The notes below the pieces were generated by a model. It was not told the DNA's origin. It searched no databases and worked only from the letters and a program-made list of their open reading frames with translations. The position numbers and the translations under genes are program-made. From assembly GCA_018714695.1 (NCBI GenBank), contig DVNB01000099.1, positions 1 through 49,498 of the forward strand: 49,498 nt of DNA. The letters run 5' to 3'. The stretch's first letter is position 1; each line of letters begins with the position of its first letter. Shown in pieces: positions 34,722 through 43,768 of the stretch. Origin of the DNA: Candidatus Ornithomonoglobus merdipullorum (GTDB lineage: Bacteria > Bacillota > Clostridia > UBA1381).

Positions 34722-37217
34722 ATGATGAAAAGAATGATCGCAGCGGCGGCAGCTGCTGCGATGCTGTGCGCATCTGTTACTGTTGTGGCTTCAGAAACGG
34801 AGAGCGGCAGCTGCGGGGATAATCTTACATGGACGCTGGATGAGAGCGGGCTTCTTACCGTGAGCGGTACGGGGACAATGGATAATTACACGTTTATCGA
34901 TCCTGCGCCATGGGCAGACAGTGATGTGAGGGATGTAGTGATAGAGGAAGGTGTAACGAGTGTCGGTACATATGCGTTTATGGGTCAGACTGGTATCGAA
35001 ACGGTGACGCTTTCGGCGACTGTTACAAAGATAGACATCGGCGCATTTCAAGAGATAGGCGATAGCTTTACAGCCATAACAATACCGCCGAGCGTGACGT
35101 TTATCGGTCAGTATGCATTTGCGTTGAATGCAAATCTTGTTATAAAAGGTTATCCTGGCAGTTATGCCGAGGAATATGCGTTAAATCAGGGTATAACGTT
35201 CGAGTCGCTCGGGGATGTTCCGCTCAATGATGTGACTGTTTCTACAGTGGAGGAGCTGGAAGCCGCGATACGGTCGTTCAACAGGATAATACTTAAGGAT
35301 GGCGTATATACAATAGATCATCCTCTAACGATAGGCTCGGATTCTGAGTATATCACCAATGTAACAATAACGGCAGAAAATCCGGGCAGGGCTGAGATCT
35401 TGTCAACGCTTGGCTATGAGCCCGTGGCTGAGATAGTGAACGCGTCTCAGATCATGCTCGAAGGACTGATACTCGGTCATGAGAGCCCGGAGTATCAGCA
35501 GGGATGCGGCAGCTCTGAGTACAGCTCAGGATATGTGCTGTACGCGAACCGAGCAGATGATGTGACAATCAACGGCTGTGACCTTTATGGATGCGGTACG
35601 GTGGCGCTGTATCTTGAGGCATCGGACAACTTTACTGCCGAGAATTGTATCCTTCGTGACTGTAAGGAATCTATCGCAAGTCTTTGGGGTGAGAAGATAA
35701 ATATCAATGGCTGTATAATAAGCGGTAATGCGTACGATCCGAAATATGCCGGATCGATCCCTGCGATATGGGCAACAGATCATGCCCCGACATTTTGCGA
35801 CTGTGTATTTGTAAATAACTGTAGTGCGGAGTTTGCCGGCGGCACTGCTGAGGTCATAACGACCGACTGTACGTTTGTCGATAACGCTTGGGATAGCGAA
35901 ACTCCGGAGGATTGGGGTGTATGCTTGAACGGGATCAATTGGCAGGTAAAGGACGGCGTTTTGAGACTTGGCTATCCTATAGAGCTTGATGACGGTACAA
36001 GTATAGAGAGCGGAAAAGGAGAGATACTGCCGTATTCGGTATACTCGCTCCCGTGGCGCGGAAAGGTGTATTCAACGCTCGATGTTGCTCCCGGCGTCTA
36101 TTATTATGGAGAGGGCAGCGGCAGCTGCGGCGATAATGCGGCTTGGTCTCTTAAAAACGGAGTTCTCAACATATCAGGAACGGGAGATATGTATGCGTAT
36201 AACAGTGCGTACAGACCGGATTGGGAGAATGCAAAAGATGTTATCACAGAGGTCATTATAGAGGATGGTATAACAAGCCTTGGGAATATGGCATTTATGG
36301 AATATCCATCGTTGAAGAGTGTGACGCTTCCGAATAGCTTGGAGGTGATAGGCGCCAATGCATTTACGAGGTGCAAGTCTCTTTCCAAAGTGAGCTGGGG
36401 AAGCGGACTTAAAGAGATCGGTATGTCGGCGTTTTCGAATTGTCCGATCACATCGGCAGTGCTGCCGGAAGGATTAACAACGCTTGGGACACAGGCGTTT
36501 TTAGGTAGTGCACTGATGGAGATAAAGCTGCCGTCAACGATTGAGACTTTTGATGCGGATGTGTTCCGGGGCTGTAATGAGCTTGCGAGTGTGGAGATAA
36601 GTGATGGTAATGCGCTTTATAAGTCACTTGAAGGCGTGCTGTTTACCGAAGATATGAAAACGCTTGTATTTGCCCCCGCTGCGAAACCGGTAAGTGTATA
36701 TGTTGTACCGGATGGAGTGGATAAAATAGGCAGTTTTGCTTTTGAAGGAAGCCGCATAGGCGAGATCGTTATTTCGGACAGCGTGACAGAGCTTGAGACG
36801 AATGCTATAAGAGGATTCAAGGGCGAGCGCATAGTTATTCCTAAGAATGTTATTAAACTGGATGAGAACTCGGTATTTATAGAAGGTGCGGGTGAGGTGT
36901 ACGTCTATGAGGACTCGGCTGCGGAGAAGTATTTTGCCGACACTTATATGAATTATAAGATCATACCTGAACTTTCTAAGGCACAGGCTTATGCGGATGA
37001 GAACGGAATTATACAGGTATTTTTGGAGACGGATTCGCAGAATATCGTACCGGTGTTTGCCGTATGCATGAGAGAAGGAGAGCTAACTGAAGTAGGAGAG
37101 CTGAGCGGAGGTGTGTTTGCAACAGAAGGAGCAGATACGGTAAAGCTGTTCATCTGGGATGGGTTTGACACTATGCGTCCGCTTGCAGAGGCTGATACCG
37201 TTTGGGGCGGGGAATAA
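34722..37217 (+). CDS. Secreted BspA-type LRR protein with parallel beta-helix insert
   Basis: The product is 831 aa, starting at the ATG after GGAGGGAACC, with an Ala-rich signal peptide of about 24 residues. A module with GSCGDN-x-x-W-x-L and a SGTG-x-M element occurs twice, near residues 28 and 466, each leading into LRR_5/BspA repeats (for example SLGNMAFMEYPSLKSVTLP). Between them (about 165-390) is a right-handed beta-helix region with short N-x-(I/V)-x-x-x-x-x rungs. The C-terminus has FIWDGFDTMRPL, like a module in the 1474-aa esterase. No anchor was seen. It is probably a surface or secreted carbohydrate-binding or adhesive protein. Confidence 0.82.
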   Translation: MMKRMIAAAAAAAMLCASVTVVASETESGSCGDNLTWTLDESGLLTVSGTGTMDNYTFIDPAPWADSDVRDVVIEEGVTSVGTYAFMGQTGIETVTLSATVTKIDIGAFQEIGDSFTAITIPPSVTFIGQYAFALNANLVIKGYPGSYAEEYALNQGITFESLGDVPLNDVTVSTVEELEAAIRSFNRIILKDGVYTIDHPLTIGSDSEYITNVTITAENPGRAEILSTLGYEPVAEIVNASQIMLEGLILGHESPEYQQGCGSSEYSSGYVLYANRADDVTINGCDLYGCGTVALYLEASDNFTAENCILRDCKESIASLWGEKININGCIISGNAYDPKYAGSIPAIWATDHAPTFCDCVFVNNCSAEFAGGTAEVITTDCTFVDNAWDSETPEDWGVCLNGINWQVKDGVLRLGYPIELDDGTSIESGKGEILPYSVYSLPWRGKVYSTLDVAPGVYYYGEGSGSCGDNAAWSLKNGVLNISGTGDMYAYNSAYRPDWENAKDVITEVIIEDGITSLGNMAFMEYPSLKSVTLPNSLEVIGANAFTRCKSLSKVSWGSGLKEIGMSAFSNCPITSAVLPEGLTTLGTQAFLGSALMEIKLPSTIETFDADVFRGCNELASVEISDGNALYKSLEGVLFTEDMKTLVFAPAAKPVSVYVVPDGVDKIGSFAFEGSRIGEIVISDSVTELETNAIRGFKGERIVIPKNVIKLDENSVFIEGAGEVYVYEDSAAEKYFADTYMNYKIIPELSKAQAYADENGIIQVFLETDSQNIVPVFAVCMREGELTEVGELSGGVFATEGADTVKLFIWDGFDTMRPLAEADTVWGGE

Positions 37218-37252
37218 AATTGTTAAATTATTAACAGTAATACATACCGATT

Positions 37253-37285
37253 ATCCCGGAACTTGTTACTTCCGGGATATTTTTA
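37253..37285 (+). terminator. Terminator of the LRR gene
   Basis: ATCCCGGAA (37253-37261) pairs with TTCCGGGAT (37270-37278), then ATTTTTATT. Confidence 0.85.
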
Positions 37286-37359
37286 TTATATATAAAAGTA
37301 TGGATTAGATCTTATCTTTTCGGATAAAATATCATTATATACAAAATAGGTATAAAAAG

Positions 37360-37385
37360 TGTAATTATATTTTGATATAATTACA
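37360..37385 (+). promoter_or_regulatory. 26-bp inverted repeat upstream of the PFL promoter
   Basis: Arms TGTAATTATA (37360-37369) and TATAATTACA (37376-37385) are perfect and separated by 6 bp. It ends 2 bp before the -35, a place for an activator or repressor. The ends TGTAA/TTACA recall CRP/FNR-type sites; Rex sites (TTGTTAA-N4-TTAACAA) do not match. Confidence 0.6.
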
Positions 37386-37387
37386 TA

Positions 37388-37416
37388 TAGACAAATACAA
37401 TATCTTGTGGTACAAT
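37388..37416 (+). promoter_or_regulatory. PFL operon promoter
   Basis: TAGACA (37388-37393), 17 bp and extended TGGTACAAT (core 37411-37416). A leader of about 70 nt follows. Confidence 0.7.
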
Positions 37417-37490
37417 AAGCTCAAAGCAGAAGGGAAGATGCTCATAAGGCAGTTATCCCGATCTTACCACCGAGAGAAATGAGGGATTTT

Positions 37491-39554
37491 ATGAACAGAT
37501 ATTTTGCGCCCGAATGGGAAGGCTTCACACCCGGTAAATGGTGCGAGGAAGGCATCAATGTAAGAGATTTTATTCAGAAAAACTACACACCCTATGAGGG
37601 TGATGAGGAGTTCCTTGAAGGCCCCACAGAGGCTACGAAAAAGCTCTGGGATGAGGTCATGGAGCTCTCGAAGCAGGAGCGTGAGGCGGGCGGTGTGCTC
37701 GATATGGACACAAAGATAGTGTCGGGGATAACATCACATCCTGCGGGATATATAGATAAAGATCTTGAACAGATAGTAGGTCTCCAGACCGACAAGCCAT
37801 TAAAGCGTTCGCTCCAGCCGTTTGGCGGAATAAGGATGGCTGAGGGTGCGTGTGAATCGTACGGCTACAAGGTCGATCCCGAGGTCGAGATGATATTCAC
37901 AAAATACAGAAAGACGCATAATCAGGGCGTGTTTGACGTGTATACACCCGAGATGCGAATGGCGAGAAAGTCGGCTATCATAACAGGGCTTCCGGATGCG
38001 TACGGCAGGGGAAGGATAATAGGCGATTACAGAAGGATAGCGCTCTATGGAATAGATATGCTCATAGAGGATAAGAAGCATCAGAAGGATTCCGTATGCG
38101 GAAGCATGTCGGAGAAGAAGATAAGACTCAGAGAGGAGCTTCAGGAGCAGCTGAATGCGCTCGCCGAGATGAAGGAACTCGGAAATATTTACGGCTATGA
38201 TATCTCAAGACCGGCAAAGAACGCAAAGGAGGCTGTTCAGTGGCTCTATTTCGGATATCTTGCGGCAGTAAAGGAGCAGAACGGTGCGGCGATGAGTATA
38301 GGAAGAACATCCACCTTCCTTGACATCTATATAGAGAGAGATCTCAAAAACGGCGTTATAACCGAGAAAGAGGCACAGGAGCTCATAGACCACTTCGTAA
38401 TGAAGCTTCGCCTCGTTAAATTTGCGAGAACTCCGGAATATAATTCGCTGTTCTCCGGTGACCCGACATGGGTAACGGAGTCGATCGGCGGTGTCGGTAT
38501 CGACGGACGACCGATGGTAACGAAGAATTCGTTCAGATATCTCCATACGCTCGAAAATCTCGGACCTGCGCCAGAGCCGAACCTTACTGTGCTCTGGTCA
38601 ACAAGACTTCCGGCAGCGTTCAAGGCGTTTTGTGCAAAAATGTCGATAAAGACCTCATCGATCCAGTATGAGAACGATGATATGATGCGCGTGACTCATG
38701 GTGATGACTACGCGATCGCATGCTGTGTATCGTCTATGGTAGTCGGTAAGGAGATGCAGTTCTTCGGAGCGCGCGCGAATCTGGCAAAGTGCCTGCTCTA
38801 TGCTATAAACGGAGGTATGGACGAGAGACTTAAGATACAGGTAGGTCCCAAGTACAGGATATGCGATGGAGAGTATCTTGATTTCGACGACGTTATGGAG
38901 AAGTTTGAGGCGATGCAGGAGTGGCTTGCGGATCTCTATGTGAATACTCTTAATGTGATCCATTATATGCATGATAAGTACTGCTACGAGCGCTCACAGA
39001 TGGCTCTGCACGACAGAGATGTTAAGCGATACTTTGCTACGGGTATCGCGGGACTTTCGGTAGTTGCCGATTCCCTCAGCGCGATAAAGTATGCAAAGGT
39101 AAAGCCGATACGCGACGAGAATGGTATATGTGTTGATTTTGAGATCGAGGGTGATTTCCCGAAATACGGAAACAACGATGATAGAGTTGACGATCTTGCA
39201 GTGGACGTTGTACACAGCTTTATGGATAAGATCCGCAAGCACCGCACGTACCGAGACAGTATACCGACGATGTCGATACTTACTATCACATCGAATGTCG
39301 TATACGGCAAGAAGACCGGAAACACGCCTGACGGAAGAAGAATGGGGGTTCCGCTCGCGCCGGGTGCTAACCCGATGCATGGCAGAGACTCAAGCGGTGC
39401 GGTAGCGTCGCTCGCATCTGTTGCAAAGCTTCCGTTCGGAGACGCTCAGGACGGTATTTCAAATACCTTCTCTATAGTACCGGGCGCTCTCGGCAAGGAC
39501 GATATGGTATTCTCCGGTGAGCTTGATCTTGACGCGCTCATGAAGGAAGACTGA
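37491..39554 (+). CDS. pflB: Pyruvate formate-lyase catalytic subunit, lacking the glycyl radical domain
   Basis: PFL cleaves pyruvate with CoA to acetyl-CoA and formate. The 687-aa protein shows [21 protein letters not shown] at the start (family start MNxEWxGFxxGKW), the [15 protein letters not shown] block and the catalytic Cys pair C411-C412 in AIACCVSSM. It ends DLDALMKED and is followed by TGA TAA. The glycyl-radical C-terminus is absent, but the next gene encodes it. Together they equal about 764 residues, close to the usual 760. The start was chosen for the GAGGG site 6 nt before; an ATG at 37479 is possible. Confidence 0.93.
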   Translation: MNRYFAPEWEGFTPGKWCEEGINVRDFIQKNYTPYEGDEEFLEGPTEATKKLWDEVMELSKQEREAGGVLDMDTKIVSGITSHPAGYIDKDLEQIVGLQTDKPLKRSLQPFGGIRMAEGACESYGYKVDPEVEMIFTKYRKTHNQGVFDVYTPEMRMARKSAIITGLPDAYGRGRIIGDYRRIALYGIDMLIEDKKHQKDSVCGSMSEKKIRLREELQEQLNALAEMKELGNIYGYDISRPAKNAKEAVQWLYFGYLAAVKEQNGAAMSIGRTSTFLDIYIERDLKNGVITEKEAQELIDHFVMKLRLVKFARTPEYNSLFSGDPTWVTESIGGVGIDGRPMVTKNSFRYLHTLENLGPAPEPNLTVLWSTRLPAAFKAFCAKMSIKTSSIQYENDDMMRVTHGDDYAIACCVSSMVVGKEMQFFGARANLAKCLLYAINGGMDERLKIQVGPKYRICDGEYLDFDDVMEKFEAMQEWLADLYVNTLNVIHYMHDKYCYERSQMALHDRDVKRYFATGIAGLSVVADSLSAIKYAKVKPIRDENGICVDFEIEGDFPKYGNNDDRVDDLAVDVVHSFMDKIRKHRTYRDSIPTMSILTITSNVVYGKKTGNTPDGRRMGVPLAPGANPMHGRDSSGAVASLASVAKLPFGDAQDGISNTFSIVPGALGKDDMVFSGELDLDALMKED

Positions 39555-39616
39555 TAAGAGAGCAGGTCAGAGACAAACAGTTTCAGATATATACAAAATT
39601 GAAAGGAGTAATAATT

Positions 39617-39850
39617 ATGTCACAGCAGGTAGATAATCTTGTAAATATGTTGGACGGCTATGTTGAAAAGGGCGGTCATCATCTCAATGTAAATGTATTC
39701 AATCGCGAGACTCTTCTCGATGCTCAGAAGCATCCGGAAAAGTATCCTCAGCTCACAGTGAGAGTTTCCGGCTATGCCGTAAACTTTATAAAGCTCACAA
39801 AGGAGCAGCAGGACGACGTAATATCACGTACCTTCCACCAGAGCATATAA
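39617..39850 (+). CDS. Stand-alone glycyl radical subunit of pyruvate formate-lyase
   Basis: The 77-aa protein corresponds to the C-terminal end of PFL. It has [12 protein letters not shown], the pattern [14 protein letters not shown] with radical G52, and ends with [16 protein letters not shown]. In usual PFL this follows directly from the catalytic barrel; here 62 nt with stops and a strong AAAGGAG site separate the genes. It is smaller than the repair factor GrcA/YfiD (127 aa). Since the catalytic subunit cannot hold a radical, this protein should be an essential subunit rather than a spare part. The activating enzyme lies downstream. Confidence 0.92.
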   Translation: MSQQVDNLVNMLDGYVEKGGHHLNVNVFNRETLLDAQKHPEKYPQLTVRVSGYAVNFIKLTKEQQDDVISRTFHQSI

Positions 39851-39855
39851 CTGCT

Positions 39856-40041
39856 ATGGATCAGAGGGAAATAGATGAGCTCGTGCGTTTGCTTGATGCG
39901 CAGATGGCTGCCGGAGCGGGACATATAAATCTGACTGCAGACGAGAATGCGGTAAAGACAGAGGTCACCACTTCTCAGAGCGTGTGCGGGAAGAATATGG
40001 CATGTCAGGTGCCTACGCTGCACGAGGGATACGACGAATGA
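39856..40041 (+). CDS. 61-aa protein related to the N-terminal half of the glycyl radical subunit
   Basis: The gene starts 5 nt after the glycyl-radical gene stop and has no ribosome site, so translation is coupled. The opening DQREIDELVRLLDAQMAAG-AGHINL parallels [23 protein letters not shown] of the 77-aa subunit. The radical Gly loop RVSGYAV is missing. Instead the tail carries two Cys (near 44 and 50) and ends GYDE. It could be a docking, assembly or inhibitory subunit, or a decayed duplicate. Its place before pflA suggests a role in PFL activation. Confidence 0.65.
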   Translation: MDQREIDELVRLLDAQMAAGAGHINLTADENAVKTEVTTSQSVCGKNMACQVPTLHEGYDE

Positions 40042-40046
40042 TACAG

Positions 40047-40089
40047 GGCTGTGCCGGTACGGACGTTCCGTACCGGCACAGCCTGTTTT
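40047..40089 (+). terminator. Intra-operon terminator or attenuator before pflA
   Basis: A perfect 17-bp stem (40047-40063 with 40067-40083) has a 3-nt loop and is followed by TGTTTTC. It lies in the 69-nt gap between the 61-aa gene and pflA, so it could lower pflA expression relative to PFL or protect the upstream mRNA end. Confidence 0.7.
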
Positions 40090-40110
40090 CAATGACGGGA
40101 GGAAACAGAA

Positions 40111-40866
40111 ATGAAGGGATATATACATTCGCTCGAATCGTTCGGGACGGTGGACGGACCGGGTACACGATATGTGGTGTTTTTTCAGGGCTGCCCCATG
40201 AGGTGCCGTTATTGCCACAATCCCGATACATGGGAGCTTAATAAAGGCACGGAGATGACCGTAGATGAAATATTGAAAAAGGTAGAGTCGGTGCGTGAGT
40301 TTATCCGAAACGGCGGCATTACCGCAACAGGCGGCGAACCGCTTATGCAGATAGCTTTTCTGACCGAACTTTTCAGAAAGGCGAAGACGGAGCACGGTCT
40401 TCACACTTGTCTTGATACCTCCGGGATCGCTTTTACTCCCGGGAATACAGAGAAATTCGACGAGCTTATGAAATATACCGATCTTGTTATGCTCGACATA
40501 AAGCATATAGATCCTGAGCAGCATATAAAGCTCACCGGTCAGAAAATAGACAATATAGCGGCGTTTGCGAAATATCTTTCGGATAAAGGGACTCCGGTCT
40601 GGATACGCCACGTTGTTGTTCCGGGTATAACTCTAAACGATGAATATCTCTACAGGCTCGGGCGTTTCATAGGTACTATCAAGACTCTTAAAGCGCTTGA
40701 CGTGCTCCCGTATCATGATATGGGCAGAGCGAAATACAAGGCGATGGGGATAGAGTATTCGCTTGAGGGGACGCCGGTTGCGACCAAGGAGGATGCCGTC
40801 AGAGCCAGAGAGATAATAATGCGTGGATTAAAGGATGAGCTTAAGGCTTCACATAATGCATTTTAA
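40111..40866 (+). CDS. pflA: Pyruvate formate-lyase activating enzyme
   Basis: PflA is a radical SAM enzyme that abstracts a hydrogen from the glycyl residue of PFL. The 251-aa protein has the [4Fe-4S] motif GCPMRCRYCHNPDTW with C28, C32 and C35, the TGGEP SAM motif and SLESFGTVDGPG at the start. The ATG follows GGGAGGAAAC. It should act on the separate 77-aa subunit. A terminator follows. Confidence 0.95.
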   Translation: MKGYIHSLESFGTVDGPGTRYVVFFQGCPMRCRYCHNPDTWELNKGTEMTVDEILKKVESVREFIRNGGITATGGEPLMQIAFLTELFRKAKTEHGLHTCLDTSGIAFTPGNTEKFDELMKYTDLVMLDIKHIDPEQHIKLTGQKIDNIAAFAKYLSDKGTPVWIRHVVVPGITLNDEYLYRLGRFIGTIKTLKALDVLPYHDMGRAKYKAMGIEYSLEGTPVATKEDAVRAREIIMRGLKDELKASHNAF

Positions 40867-40881
40867 CAAGAATATGTAACT

Positions 40882-40935
40882 AAAAGCCGGGCGGTGCTGT
40901 CGGTCTCTTATGCGGCAGCTTTGCCCGGCTTTTTT
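40882..40935. terminator. Bidirectional terminator
   Basis: AAAAGCCGGGC (40882-40892) pairs with GCCCGGCTTTT (40923-40933) with T runs on both sides, serving pflA and the convergent AraC gene. Confidence 0.8.
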
Positions 40936-40952
40936 ATGTGGTGTGACCTTAA

Positions 40953-41735
40953 TTAACGTTTGTTATGACTGTTTCTGAAATCACTGGGGGTACAATTTTC
41001 GGCTTTGACAAACCATCGGTTGAAATTTCTGAGTGATGTGAACCCGCTTTCATAGCAGATCTCAGTCATTGGCAGATCTGTATTGGTAAGAAGATATTTT
41101 GCATAGTCGATGCGGCAGCCGTTCAGTATATCGATCATTCCACAGCCTATTTTGAGTTTAAATGTCCGTGAAAGATATCCCGGATTTATTCCGAAACGAG
41201 CTGCGATCGATTCGAGTGTTATATCTGATCTGAAATTTTCTGAGATATACTTTAAAACATTGTAACAAAGGTCTGCATGATGGTTTGTCGGATAAGGTTC
41301 AAATTCACACTGAGCAAAAAGCAGTCCGAGTATCACATATAAGAATCCCTTTTCGACGACGCTGTTGTGCTTCTGATCGTACACGGAACGCAGCTTATTC
41401 ATACAGTCCTCTGCCATAGGATCCGCGTTGTGTATGACGGGGGAAACGATGCGTTTTACGAAATAGGAATTGAGCCCTGGTATGAGCGAGGGGCTTACAA
41501 TAGTGATGCTGCCGTGGGCATTATCGGATGAGACATAAGAATGCTCCGTTTCGGGAAGCACTATCAGCCATGAATGCTCATGCAGAGTATACTCCTTTCT
41601 CTCGCATGTTATGACCATCTCTCCTTTGGTGCATAGCATAAGCTCAAGCTGCTTATGTATATGGGAACAAAAAGAGAAATTGTCGGAGATGTCAAATATG
41701 GTGAGCAGACGATGGCAGGCTTCGTAAAATATCAT
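40953..41735 (-). CDS. AraC-family transcriptional regulator
   Basis: The product is 260 aa from the ATG after GGAGGAATAAAACA. An N-terminal cupin-like sensor region (about 10-85, HIHKQLELML and EHSWLIVLPETEHSY) is followed by two helix-turn-helix motifs: ITLESIAARFGINPGYLSRTFK and LPMTEICYESGFTSLRNFNRWFVK, ending with the family's TPSDFR. It is divergent from the beta-helix enzyme gene, so it probably controls that gene in response to a sugar. Matching CATACAG/CTGTATG half-sites lie in the gap. Confidence 0.92.
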   Translation of the reverse strand: MIFYEACHRLLTIFDISDNFSFCSHIHKQLELMLCTKGEMVITCERKEYTLHEHSWLIVLPETEHSYVSSDNAHGSITIVSPSLIPGLNSYFVKRIVSPVIHNADPMAEDCMNKLRSVYDQKHNSVVEKGFLYVILGLLFAQCEFEPYPTNHHADLCYNVLKYISENFRSDITLESIAARFGINPGYLSRTFKLKIGCGMIDILNGCRIDYAKYLLTNTDLPMTEICYESGFTSLRNFNRWFVKAENCTPSDFRNSHNKR

Positions 41736-41771
41736 TGTTTTATTCCTCCGTTTCGATGCCTATATGAGTTT

Positions 41772-41800
41772 ATTTTAGCATACAGGTAAAAATATGTCCA
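41772..41800 (-). promoter_or_regulatory. Promoter of the AraC gene
   Basis: On the minus strand TGGACA (41795-41800), 17 bp and TAAAAT (41772-41777). Confidence 0.65.
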
Positions 41801-41834
41801 GTATTTTTGAGGATATTTCTTTATTTTAATGCGA

Positions 41835-41854
41835 ACTGTATGTTATACTGTATA
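41835..41854 (+). promoter_or_regulatory. Promoter and possible AraC site before the beta-helix gene
   Basis: TATACT (41844-41849) is a likely -10; the -35 is weak. ACTGTAT occurs twice (41835 and 41847) around it, and its complement CATACAG is at 41779, so an activator may be needed. Confidence 0.45.
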
Positions 41855-41903
41855 TATGAGATCGGGAGACCGTATATAAGCAAAGTATAAGGAGGAATGA
41901 ATC

Positions 41904-43763
41904 ATGGAATACCATGTATCAAAAAAAGGCAGCGACAGAAATAACGGAACACAGGAAAAGCCGTTTCTGACTATATCCAAAGCGGCAGAGCTTGCTGAGG
42001 AGAATGATAGGATCATAGTGCATGAGGGCGTATACAGGGAATGTGTATCGCCTGCCAACGGCGCAAGAACAGCGCAGGGAAGGATAATATACGAAGCGGC
42101 TGAGAATGAGAAGGTTGTGATCAAGGGTTCAGAACGGATAAAAGACTGGAAACGTGAAGAGAACGGCGTATGGAGAACTATTATAGATAACGGCTTTTTC
42201 GGGAAGTACAATCCGTATAAGGAGATCATATGGGGAGACTGGCTCTTCGAGCCCACTGACCGCGTCCTGCATACGGGACAGGTGTATATAAACGGGAAAG
42301 CCTTGAGAGAGGTCACAGACAGTGCTGAATGCGCATCAAAATCTATGACATGGTGCTGTGAAACCGACGAAACCAAAACAGTGATAAGGGCGAATTTTGC
42401 GGATGCCGATCCGAATGAGGAGCTTGCGGAGATAAATGTGCGCAGGTCGTGTTTTGCACCCGTGCATACCGGCGTAAACTATATAACTGTCCGCGGCTTT
42501 GAAATGGAGCATGCCGCCTCGGAGTGGGCACCGCCGACTGCGGAGCAGACGGGGATGCTGTGCACGAATTGGAGCAAGGGCTGGATCATAGAGAACAATA
42601 TACTGCATGATGCGAAATGCAGCGCCGTGAGCGTTGGAAAGGAGCGGTCGACCGGACATAATCTACACACTCGCTATCACCGGAAATCCGGCTACCAGAA
42701 TCAGCTTGAAACGGTTTTTGCGGCTCTGCATATCGGCTGGAGCAAAGAGCGTATAGGAGGGCATGTCATCAGGAACAATACGATATACGACTGCGGGCAA
42801 AACGGGATAGTAGGTCATATGGGCGGCGCGTTCAGTGAGATATACGGGAATCATATTTATAATATAGGCAACAAAAGAGAGTTCTTTGGCGCGGAGATCG
42901 CCGGCATCAAGCTCCATGCAGCCATCGACACGTATATCCACAATAACAATATCCACGACTGTGTCTGGGGGACGTGGCTTGATTGGCAGGCACAGGGAGT
43001 ACGGCTGAGCTCAAATCTTTATTTCAATAACGATAATGATATATGGATCGAGGTCACACACGGACCGCATATTGTGGATAACAATATATTTGCGTCACGG
43101 CTGAACTTCCGAAATGCCGCGCAGGGAGGCGCTTATATACACAACCTGTTCTGCGGCGCACAGCTGCGGTATGATGTTCTCGACAGATCAACTCCGTATC
43201 ATCTGAGCCATTCCACAGAAGTAAAGGGAACTGCGGTCGTATACGGCGGCGATGACAGGTATTTTAACAACATATTTGTAGGAGGCGAGCCGGATGAAGG
43301 CTGGAAGTGCGGAACGGAGCTTTATAACGGATTTACATCTTCAATGGAGGAATATATTGAAAAGACATCGGTGTATCTGAGTGATCCCGATAAGGCATCA
43401 GGTGTAAGACAGCCGGTATATATAAACAATAACAGTTATTTGGCTGGGGCGAAAGGGTTCGAAAAAGAAAAGAATAAGATCGAGAGCGACTATGATCCGA
43501 AGATCCGGGTCTCAGAGGAAAACGGAAGTTTTTATCTGGAAATAGATATTCCGGAATATGGTCTGGTAAAAGATGCACAGCAAGTGAGGACTCACAATCT
43601 GCCAATTCCGAGGATTGCAGAGGCTCCGTATGAAAAACCGGACGGAACGGAACTGGTGATAGACAGGGACTATTTCGGGATCTGCCGCGCGGGGTCTCCG
43701 ACGGCGGGACCGTTTGAGGGGATAGAACCCGGAAAGCACAGACTGCTTGTTTGGCAAAGATAA
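41904..43763 (+). CDS. Right-handed beta-helix enzyme, GH141-like
   Basis: The 619-aa protein has no signal peptide and starts MEYHVSKKGSDRNNGTQEKPF, then TISKAAELAEENDRIIVHEGVYRE, the opening of the DUF1565/pectate-lyase-like beta-helix class. The helix body has repeated N-N-x-I-x-(D/N)-x-x-x rungs (about 220-410). The layout resembles GH141 glycosidases, but I cannot confirm the active residues by eye. It would act on small oligosaccharides in the cytosol. The ATG follows AAGGAGG. It is divergent from the AraC gene and its terminator is shared with lepA. Confidence 0.7.
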   Translation: MEYHVSKKGSDRNNGTQEKPFLTISKAAELAEENDRIIVHEGVYRECVSPANGARTAQGRIIYEAAENEKVVIKGSERIKDWKREENGVWRTIIDNGFFGKYNPYKEIIWGDWLFEPTDRVLHTGQVYINGKALREVTDSAECASKSMTWCCETDETKTVIRANFADADPNEELAEINVRRSCFAPVHTGVNYITVRGFEMEHAASEWAPPTAEQTGMLCTNWSKGWIIENNILHDAKCSAVSVGKERSTGHNLHTRYHRKSGYQNQLETVFAALHIGWSKERIGGHVIRNNTIYDCGQNGIVGHMGGAFSEIYGNHIYNIGNKREFFGAEIAGIKLHAAIDTYIHNNNIHDCVWGTWLDWQAQGVRLSSNLYFNNDNDIWIEVTHGPHIVDNNIFASRLNFRNAAQGGAYIHNLFCGAQLRYDVLDRSTPYHLSHSTEVKGTAVVYGGDDRYFNNIFVGGEPDEGWKCGTELYNGFTSSMEEYIEKTSVYLSDPDKASGVRQPVYINNNSYLAGAKGFEKEKNKIESDYDPKIRVSEENGSFYLEIDIPEYGLVKDAQQVRTHNLPIPRIAEAPYEKPDGTELVIDRDYFGICRAGSPTAGPFEGIEPGKHRLLVWQR

Positions 43764-43768
43764 AATAT

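Noticed and set aside
37417-37490. Riboswitch in the PFL leader
   Set aside because: The leader is only about 70 nt and no known riboswitch core was seen.
39535-39640. Frameshift or sequencing error splitting PFL
   Set aside because: Two in-frame stops, a 62-nt gap and a strong ribosome site with a proper ATG show two designed genes.
39772-40611. 279-codon antisense ORF across the PFL small genes and pflA
   Set aside because: It lies opposite clear genes, has no ribosome site and reads as shadow sequence.
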